The notes beneath the pieces are model-generated. The model saw only the letters and a program-made list of their open reading frames with translations. It was not told the origin of the DNA and ran no database searches. A program made the position numbers and the translations under genes. Shown here piece after piece: positions 58,568-64,000 of a DNA stretch of 64,000 bases. Each line of letters starts with the position of its first letter. The stretch's first letter is position 1. The stretch comes from Polynucleobacter sp. MWH-CaK5 (GTDB lineage: Bacteria; Pseudomonadota; Gammaproteobacteria; Burkholderiales; Burkholderiaceae), in contig NZ_CP061299.1 of assembly GCF_018687615.1 (NCBI RefSeq), positions 1,597,433 to 1,661,432 on the forward strand. Reading direction: 5' to 3'.

Positions 58568-59773
58568 CTATAGCCTCTGAAGCAACAAGCCCTTTAAGTA
58601 ATCCCCCTCGGGGAAACTTGTTAAAAGTGGGTGATCGGCGCCAGAAGATAAACGCTGCATCAATCTAAAGTCCATCGAGGTGCTGCCTGAATGTGCCATC
58701 GCCTCAGCGCTGGCCATAGCAATGGTTCTTTCGAACAATGCTGAATCAACCGCGCCAGAGCAAGAAAACGTGAACAGCAAGCCACCTGGTTTTAAGAGTT
58801 GCATGCCAGCACGATTAATCTCTTTGTAAGCACGCAAAGCCTTATCCAAATGATGTGACGATGGGGCAAATTTAGGCGGGTCTAAAACAACGATGTCGAA
58901 TTGCTTTTCTTCTTTTCTTAACTGCGTCAAAACTGCGAACGCATCTGAATCAATCCATGTGGCTCGTGACTCATCAAATCCATTCAACAGCATCTGTCTT
59001 TGCGCCATCGCCAAAGCTTCACCTGAAGAATCAACGGAAGTGACATGCTTTGCACCACCTTTTAAGGCTGCCAAAGAAAAGCCGCCGGTGTAGCAAAACA
59101 TATTTAAGACTTCTTTATCCTTTGATAGCTCACTTAAAAGATGTCGGCTATCTCTTTGGTCAATATAAAAACCTGTTTTGTGGCCATGCACCACATCCAC
59201 GCTGTAAAGAACACCGCATTCATTCACATTGACAGGAGCCTCTGGCATCTCACCAAACAAAGCGCCAATGTGTGGCTCAAGACCTTCACGGGCGCGAACT
59301 GCGGCATCTGATCTCTCAACAATGGTCTTACACCCTGTTTGCTGAACCAATACCTGCACGATCGCTTCTTTCCAATGCTCCATGCCAACAAATAAAAATT
59401 GGCAAACCAAGGTATCTGCGTACTGATCAACTACCAACCCCGGCAAGCCATCGCTCTCACCAAAAATCAAACGAATCGCGTTGGTGTTTTTTACCCACTG
59501 CGCTCTGTGCGCAAGAGCTTTAGAAATACGCTCTTTAAAAAAAGCATGGTCAATTGTTTTGCCTTCATCCCAAGTCAGCACCCGCACCCTGATTTGCGAT
59601 GTTGGACTGTAAAGGCCTTTCACAATGAACTTGCCTTCATCAGATAAAACTTGAACGGTTGCGCCAGGATAAATCTTACCGTCGACGCGCTCGATCGCAT
59701 TCGAATACACCCAAGAATGTCGTCTTAGGAGTGGGCGTTCTTTACCGGCTTTTAATGTGATGCTCGCTTGCAT
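58568..59773 (-). CDS. Class I SAM-dependent rRNA methyltransferase, RlmI family
   Basis: A 401-residue enzyme with an N-terminal PUA domain (ASITLKAGKERPLLRRHSWVYSNAI), a central EEHEA-like insert, and a C-terminal methyltransferase with NMFCYTGGFSLAALKGGAKHV (about 228-248) and VVLDPPKFAPSS (near 305). RlmI makes m5C1962 in 23S rRNA; NPPY-like DPPKF fits the family. Its start overlaps the xerC stop by one base. Confidence 0.9.
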   Translation of the reverse strand: MQASITLKAGKERPLLRRHSWVYSNAIERVDGKIYPGATVQVLSDEGKFIVKGLYSPTSQIRVRVLTWDEGKTIDHAFFKERISKALAHRAQWVKNTNAIRLIFGESDGLPGLVVDQYADTLVCQFLFVGMEHWKEAIVQVLVQQTGCKTIVERSDAAVRAREGLEPHIGALFGEMPEAPVNVNECGVLYSVDVVHGHKTGFYIDQRDSRHLLSELSKDKEVLNMFCYTGGFSLAALKGGAKHVTSVDSSGEALAMAQRQMLLNGFDESRATWIDSDAFAVLTQLRKEEKQFDIVVLDPPKFAPSSHHLDKALRAYKEINRAGMQLLKPGGLLFTFSCSGAVDSALFERTIAMASAEAMAHSGSTSMDFRLMQRLSSGADHPLLTSFPEGDYLKGLLLQRL

Positions 59774-60732
59774 TATTCACTCTTCTTATTTTTAGCTCTT
59801 GGATGCGCCAAGTCATAGGCCTGAGCCAAATGCTGAAAATCCAAGGCGGTATAAATCTGCGTACTAGTGATGCTGGCATGACCCAACATTTCTTGAACTG
59901 CACGCAAATCACCCGATGATTGTAGAACGTGGCTGGCAAAACTATGTCTCAACATATGTGGGTGAACATGTGTAGGCAATCCTGCCTTGACTGCCAGCGC
60001 TGCCAAATGTTGCTGAACAGTTCTTGCTGAAGCTCGCTTACCTTGTTTATTGATAAAGAGAGCCTGAGCCACACCTTTATCAGTCGACGCGTAATTGGCC
60101 CGCACCACCACCCAATCTTTCAAAGCATGAAGGGCTGCCCCACCAACAGGCACCGTTCTTCTTTTTTTACCTTTACCCAAAACCATCACTTCACCAGCTT
60201 CAAAATCAATCCAACCAGCTGAGGCATATTCTTTGGTTTCGATTGGGGTCAGATCAACGCCGAGCAATTCAGATAAACGCAAACCAGAGGAATACAGTAA
60301 TTCAACAATCGCCCGGTCTCTTGCTCTTAAAAAATCATCTGCTTGGACGCTTTCTTTATTAGCGCTTTCCACCAAATTGATCGCCTGCTCAACCGACAGA
60401 GCTTTGGGTAAAGGCTTGTTGCGTTTGGGAGCGTTGATATCACTCATAGGACTTTTATTGACCAAACCTTTTTGATTGGCCAACCACAAATAAAAACCTC
60501 TCCAAGCCGACAACATCCTTGCAATGCTTCTTGATGCTTGACCCTGAGAGTGGAGCTTTACAACCCAGGACCGCACTTGATCTGATGTGACATCCGCCAG
60601 CTCCAGTCTTTGCTCATCAAGTCTGGCCAACAAATAATCAAGGTCTTTTGTATAGGCAGCAATTGTGTGCTGAGATACCTGTCTGACCACATGAAGTTCA
60701 CGCAGGTATTCTTGCGCGAGCAAAGACTTCAT
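59773..60732 (-). CDS. xerC: Tyrosine recombinase XerC
   Basis: A 319-residue tyrosine recombinase resolving chromosome dimers at dif with XerD. N-terminal SAM-like core-binding domain (YLRELHVVRQVSQHTIAAYTKDL), then the catalytic residues: Arg in YSSGLRLSELLG (about 158), His-x-x-Arg in HPHMLRHSFASH (about 266-269), His in LGHASI, and Tyr in TQIYTALDF. The DUF484 gene directly upstream and housekeeping neighbours identify it as chromosomal XerC rather than an integrase of a mobile element. Confidence 0.93.
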   Translation of the reverse strand: MKSLLAQEYLRELHVVRQVSQHTIAAYTKDLDYLLARLDEQRLELADVTSDQVRSWVVKLHSQGQASRSIARMLSAWRGFYLWLANQKGLVNKSPMSDINAPKRNKPLPKALSVEQAINLVESANKESVQADDFLRARDRAIVELLYSSGLRLSELLGVDLTPIETKEYASAGWIDFEAGEVMVLGKGKKRRTVPVGGAALHALKDWVVVRANYASTDKGVAQALFINKQGKRASARTVQQHLAALAVKAGLPTHVHPHMLRHSFASHVLQSSGDLRAVQEMLGHASITSTQIYTALDFQHLAQAYDLAHPRAKNKKSE

Positions 60733-60745
60733 GATTAGATCAATC

Positions 60746-61348
60746 CTATTCTTTTGAGCGGGTTAATGCTGCTAAAGCGAGTTCGCCGATTTGATCCAAG
60801 TAAACGCGGCCCATGTCAGATGTGAACTTTTCGACATTGCGACTAGCAAGCAATATTTGAACTTTTAACGGTGATAGATTCACCACTGCAAAACTCTTCA
60901 TCTCTTCGTTTAGATGAGCTTTGACAGCTTCGCTGACCTGATCAGCTGAGCCACAAAAATTATCATGCTCGCCATCGAGAAGCTCAACTTGCTCAATATC
61001 AAAAATCTTGGCCAGTCCAGAGCTGATGGCAGCTCTGACGTCGGCTTCAGATTTGGCGGACAATAAATTTGATAACCACTGAATCATCAAACCCTGAGTT
61101 TTATCGTTTTGACTACCAAAGCGCAGCATGTCTGAAAGACGCTGATTCAAGGCTTGGTTTTGTTGACGCAAAACACCCAACTGACGCTCTTGCAAAGAAA
61201 TGGCGCGATCACCATGTGGATTTTTTAATTGAATGTCTGCCAATAAATCAGCATGTCTTTCAAAAAAACCTGGGGTTGCCAAAAGCCACTCTGCCACTAG
61301 AGCTTCGCGCTCTTGTTGCTCAGCCGTTTGATTGTTTGCTTGTGTCAT
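60746..61348 (-). CDS. DUF484 family protein
   Basis: A 200-residue protein. The N-terminal part has VAEWLLATPGFFERHADLLADIQLKNPHG, the DUF484 signature, followed by a coiled coil (LQERQLGVLRQQNQALNQRLSDML) and a GAF-like C-terminal domain. The role is unknown. It constantly precedes xerC in proteobacteria. It overlaps gatB by 4 bases and is 13 bases from xerC. Confidence 0.9.
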   Translation of the reverse strand: MTQANNQTAEQQEREALVAEWLLATPGFFERHADLLADIQLKNPHGDRAISLQERQLGVLRQQNQALNQRLSDMLRFGSQNDKTQGLMIQWLSNLLSAKSEADVRAAISSGLAKIFDIEQVELLDGEHDNFCGSADQVSEAVKAHLNEEMKSFAVVNLSPLKVQILLASRNVEKFTSDMGRVYLDQIGELALAALTRSKE

Positions 61349-62811
61349 GATTGATTTAACTTATCCGTGAGTAATTTGTTGACTTGCTGTGGATTGGCCT
61401 TGCCTTGAGTTGCTTTCATGATCTGACCAATCAAAGCATTAAACGCTTTTTCTTTGCCAGCGCGGAACTCCTCTACCGACTTTTGATTAGCCGCCAACAC
61501 TTGATCAATGATCGCCTCTAAAGCGCCGCTGTCACTGATTTGCTTGAGTCCTTTTGCTTCAATGATGCGATCAACCGCATCAAGGTCTGATGCTTTCTCA
61601 TCCCACATCGCCGTGAAAATTTCTTTCGCGATTTTGTTAGAAATCGTGCCATCAGCAATGCGTTGAATTAATTGCGCCAACTGAGAAGGGTTCAGTGGTG
61701 ATTGCGCTGCACTGATGCCTTCTTTATTCAGAGCTGAAGCAAATTCACCAGTCATCAAATTAGCGGCTGCCTTGGCTTGATCTTTGCCCACTTGTTTAAG
61801 CAAGTCTTCATAAAAATCAGCCGTGGCTCGCTCTTGCGTGAGAACCTGGCAATCGTAGGCAGACAAACCAAACTCAGACTGCCAACGCTCTGATTTTTGT
61901 GCTGGCAATTCTGTCATTTCAGCACGCTCTTTAGCGATCCACTCTTCAGAAATCATCAGTGGCAATAAATCAGGATCCGGGAAATAGCGGTAGTCATTCG
62001 CGTCTTCCTTGCTGCGCATGCTGCGTGTTTCTTTTTTGTCTGGATCGTATAGTCGCGTTTCTTGAATAACTCGGCCACCGTCTTCGATCAATTCAATTTG
62101 ACGACGAACTTCGTATTGAATCGCCTCTTCTAAAAAGCGGAAAGAGTTCAAGTTTTTAATTTCGCAACGGGTGCCGTATTCTTTTTGCCCAACGGGTCTA
62201 ACTGAAACGTTGGCATCGCAACGGAAAGAACCTTCTTGCATATTGCCATCGCAAACGCCCAACCAAACCACCAAACTATGCAGCGCCTTGGCATAAGCCA
62301 CAGCTTCAGCTGCACTTCGCATATCTGGCTCTGTGACAATCTCCAGCAAAGGTGTGCCGGCACGATTCAAATCGATGCCACTGGATGATTCGCCATGAGG
62401 GCCTCGGAAATCTTCATGCAATGATTTACCCGCATCTTCTTCCAAATGGGCTCTGGTCAATTGCACAGTTTTAGCTTCACCGTCTAAAACAATGTGAACC
62501 TTGCCACCTTGCACCACTGGGATTTCAAATTGACTGATTTGATAACCCTTAGGCAAATCAGGATAGAAATAGTTCTTACGAGCAAAAATACTCAATGGTG
62601 CAATGTGTGCACCAACTGCCAAACCAAAACGAATCGCGTGGGCCACTGCGCCTTTATTTAAAACAGGTAAAACGCCTGGCAAAGCCAAATCAACCGCACA
62701 CGCTTGTCTGTTTGGCTCTGCACCAAACTCAATCGAGGCGCCGCTGAATATCTTTGAATTGGTTCTTAGTTGCGCATGGGTTTCCATGCCAATCACGACT
62801 TCCCATTTCAT
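61345..62811 (-). CDS. gatB: Aspartyl/glutamyl-tRNA(Asn/Gln) amidotransferase subunit B
   Basis: About 488 residues from the ATG at 62811. GatB contains the kinase-like cradle that phosphorylates the misacylated tRNA amino acid and receives ammonia from GatA. Motifs: WEVVIGMETHAQLRT (3-17), FARKNYFYPDLPKGYQISQ (about 73-91), and FRCDANVSVRP. The C-terminal YqeY/tail domain is complete. The start shares one base with the gatA stop (TGATG), and an upstream extension to 62856 is rejected. Confidence 0.96.
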   Translation of the reverse strand: MKWEVVIGMETHAQLRTNSKIFSGASIEFGAEPNRQACAVDLALPGVLPVLNKGAVAHAIRFGLAVGAHIAPLSIFARKNYFYPDLPKGYQISQFEIPVVQGGKVHIVLDGEAKTVQLTRAHLEEDAGKSLHEDFRGPHGESSSGIDLNRAGTPLLEIVTEPDMRSAAEAVAYAKALHSLVVWLGVCDGNMQEGSFRCDANVSVRPVGQKEYGTRCEIKNLNSFRFLEEAIQYEVRRQIELIEDGGRVIQETRLYDPDKKETRSMRSKEDANDYRYFPDPDLLPLMISEEWIAKERAEMTELPAQKSERWQSEFGLSAYDCQVLTQERATADFYEDLLKQVGKDQAKAAANLMTGEFASALNKEGISAAQSPLNPSQLAQLIQRIADGTISNKIAKEIFTAMWDEKASDLDAVDRIIEAKGLKQISDSGALEAIIDQVLAANQKSVEEFRAGKEKAFNALIGQIMKATQGKANPQQVNKLLTDKLNQS

Positions 62812-64000
62812 CACGCACCACCTTTCACTGCAAAAGGTGATTGGGCTTGATGCCAATTGGTTTCTTGTTGATAAGCATGCGCCACTTGTAGCAAAGCAGC
62901 TTCAGAGAAGTAATTACCAATTAATTGCAAACCAACCGGCATGCCATGATCGCCAAAACCACACGGCACACTCATCGCTGGCAATCCTGCCAAATTTGGT
63001 GAAAGCGTATAAATATCTTCTAAATACATTTGCGTTGGATCTGAAACTTTTTCACCCAGCTTGCCAGCAACATTCGGTGCAACTGGTCCTGCGATGATGT
63101 CGCACGCATCAAATGCATTTTGAAAATCTTGCGCAATGATGCGACGAATTCTCTGTGCTTTTAAATAATAAGCATCGTAATAACCGTGCGACAAAACGTA
63201 AGCACCAATCATGATGCGACGCTTCACTTCTGAACCAAAACCTTCAGATCTTGAGCGCTTGTACATGTCTGATAAATCGCTGTACTCTGCAGCGCGATGT
63301 CCATAACGAACACCATCAAAACGACTCAAATTACTCGATGCTTCTGCAGGAGCCAAGACGTAATACACCGGAATCGATAACTCTGTTTTAGGCAAAGACA
63401 CAGGCACACACTCGGCGCCCATTTTTTTCAATTGCTCAATGGCAGCATCAACAGCAGCTCTAACGTCCGCATTCAAGCCATCACCAAAATACTCTTTAGG
63501 CAAGCCGACTCTTAAACCTTTGAGAGGCAAGCCTGGCTCACCTGACCAAGTTTTACCAAGTGCTTTTGTGTAATCTTCTTTGGCACGATCCAAGCTCGTG
63601 GAATCTTTTGCATCATGTCCTGCCATGGCGTTAAGCATGATGGCGCAATCTTCTGCCGTCTTGGCCATTGGGCCGGCTTGGTCAAGAGAAGACGCATAAG
63701 CAATCATGCCGTAACGTGACACTCGGCCATAGGTTGGCTTAATGCCGGTGATGCCGCAAAAAGCTGCGGGCTGACGAATCGATCCGCCGGTATCTGTTCC
63801 TGTTGATGCGGGCGCTAAACCTGCAGCAATGGCTGCAGCAGAACCACCTGAAGAACCACCGGGTACTCTCGCGAGATCCCAAGGATTTTTAGTGGGGCCT
63901 GCATAAGCACTTTCATTTGAAGATCCCATGGCGAACTCGTCCATGTTGACCTTACCCAAACAAACCATGCCGGCACGACCAACTCCAAGCTCAGCAACCA
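62811..64000 (-). CDS. gatA: Aspartyl/glutamyl-tRNA(Asn/Gln) amidotransferase subunit A, C-terminal part (cut by window end)
   Basis: The frame is open to base 64000, so the N-terminus lies outside; about 396 residues are visible. The amidase signature region is complete: GKVNMDEFAMGSSNESAYAG, the cis-Ser/Ser part VPGGSSGGSAAAIAAG, and TGTDTGGSIRQPAAFCG with the nucleophile serine. It hydrolyses glutamine and passes ammonia to GatB for Gln-tRNA(Gln) and Asn-tRNA formation. gatC would be expected just upstream. Confidence 0.96.
   Translation of the reverse strand, partial: VAELGVGRAGMVCLGKVNMDEFAMGSSNESAYAGPTKNPWDLARVPGGSSGGSAAAIAAGLAPASTGTDTGGSIRQPAAFCGITGIKPTYGRVSRYGMIAYASSLDQAGPMAKTAEDCAIMLNAMAGHDAKDSTSLDRAKEDYTKALGKTWSGEPGLPLKGLRVGLPKEYFGDGLNADVRAAVDAAIEQLKKMGAECVPVSLPKTELSIPVYYVLAPAEASSNLSRFDGVRYGHRAAEYSDLSDMYKRSRSEGFGSEVKRRIMIGAYVLSHGYYDAYYLKAQRIRRIIAQDFQNAFDACDIIAGPVAPNVAGKLGEKVSDPTQMYLEDIYTLSPNLAGLPAMSVPCGFGDHGMPVGLQLIGNYFSEAALLQVAHAYQQETNWHQAQSPFAVKGGA

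Noticed and set aside
59773..60732. Tyrosine recombinase as a mobile-element integrase
   Set aside because: DUF484 and gatAB neighbours, normal XerC length and no att repeats or cargo genes point to chromosomal XerC.

Overview
The window reads as a contiguous piece of a Burkholderiaceae-type betaproteobacterial chromosome, most like the small freshwater genus Polynucleobacter. Reasons: moderate, AT-leaning base composition; very tight packing with many ATGA and TGATG stop/start overlaps; a methionine synthase encoded as two adjacent genes; the order gatA-gatB-DUF484-xerC; a PhaM-type PHA granule protein; a Bug/TctC solute-binding protein; and a one-cysteine DksA. The genus is an inference from gene content, not from a database search. 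I see no phage, IS element, CRISPR array, tRNA or rRNA. The longest non-coding stretch is about 250 bases (531-781).

Layout. 1-781: 5' part of a TorF-type porin gene behind a near-perfect sigma-54 promoter with NtrC-like sites. 782-9821: ubiK, an MFS carrier, two lipoproteins, lipA-lipB-DUF493-hydrolase-ferredoxin, a VanZ protein, birA-coaX, and the heptose adenylyltransferase rfaE2. 9833-18598: a probable light-response island. It has a B12-binding MerR regulator (LitR/CarH type) and an Fe-S photolyase on one strand. On the other strand are glutathione peroxidase, folE2, an FAD oxidoreductase, DUF1365, a cyclopropane-synthase-like methyltransferase, an SDR and an NTF2-like protein. 18648-26317: dsbA, SPOR, argS, DUF1840, split metH, phaM. 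26241-33190: MBL hydrolase, carbonic anhydrase, DUF1289, TctC, a PIN protein, glmS, glmU. 33204-41924: DUF6279 lipoprotein, ttcA-folB-pteridine-reductase-like SDR, MidA-like methyltransferase, cca, NDUFA9-like protein, lytic transglycosylase, 5-FTHF cyclo-ligase. 41932-47302: metF-ahcY-metK with structured RNA leaders, dapF, pyrE. 47310-54176: xth, M48 protease, ampG, metW-metX, slmA, a HAD phosphatase, argB. 54305-58516: a metal, probably zinc, locus (ZnuD-like TonB receptor, His-rich periplasmic protein, dksA, CobW GTPase). 58568-64000: rlmI-like, xerC, DUF484, gatB, gatA (cut by the window end).

Themes. Most of the activated-methyl cycle lies here: metX, metW, metH, metF, ahcY and metK. 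ahcY sits behind a recognisable SAH riboswitch with an intrinsic terminator. metK has a different conserved-looking pseudoknot-capable leader that I cannot match to a named class. The light island combines a B12 photoreceptor-type regulator, DNA repair, peroxide detoxification, pterin synthesis and membrane-lipid modification. Several intrinsic terminators of minus-strand operons lie inside the 3' ends of convergent plus-strand genes, as expected of a compact genome.
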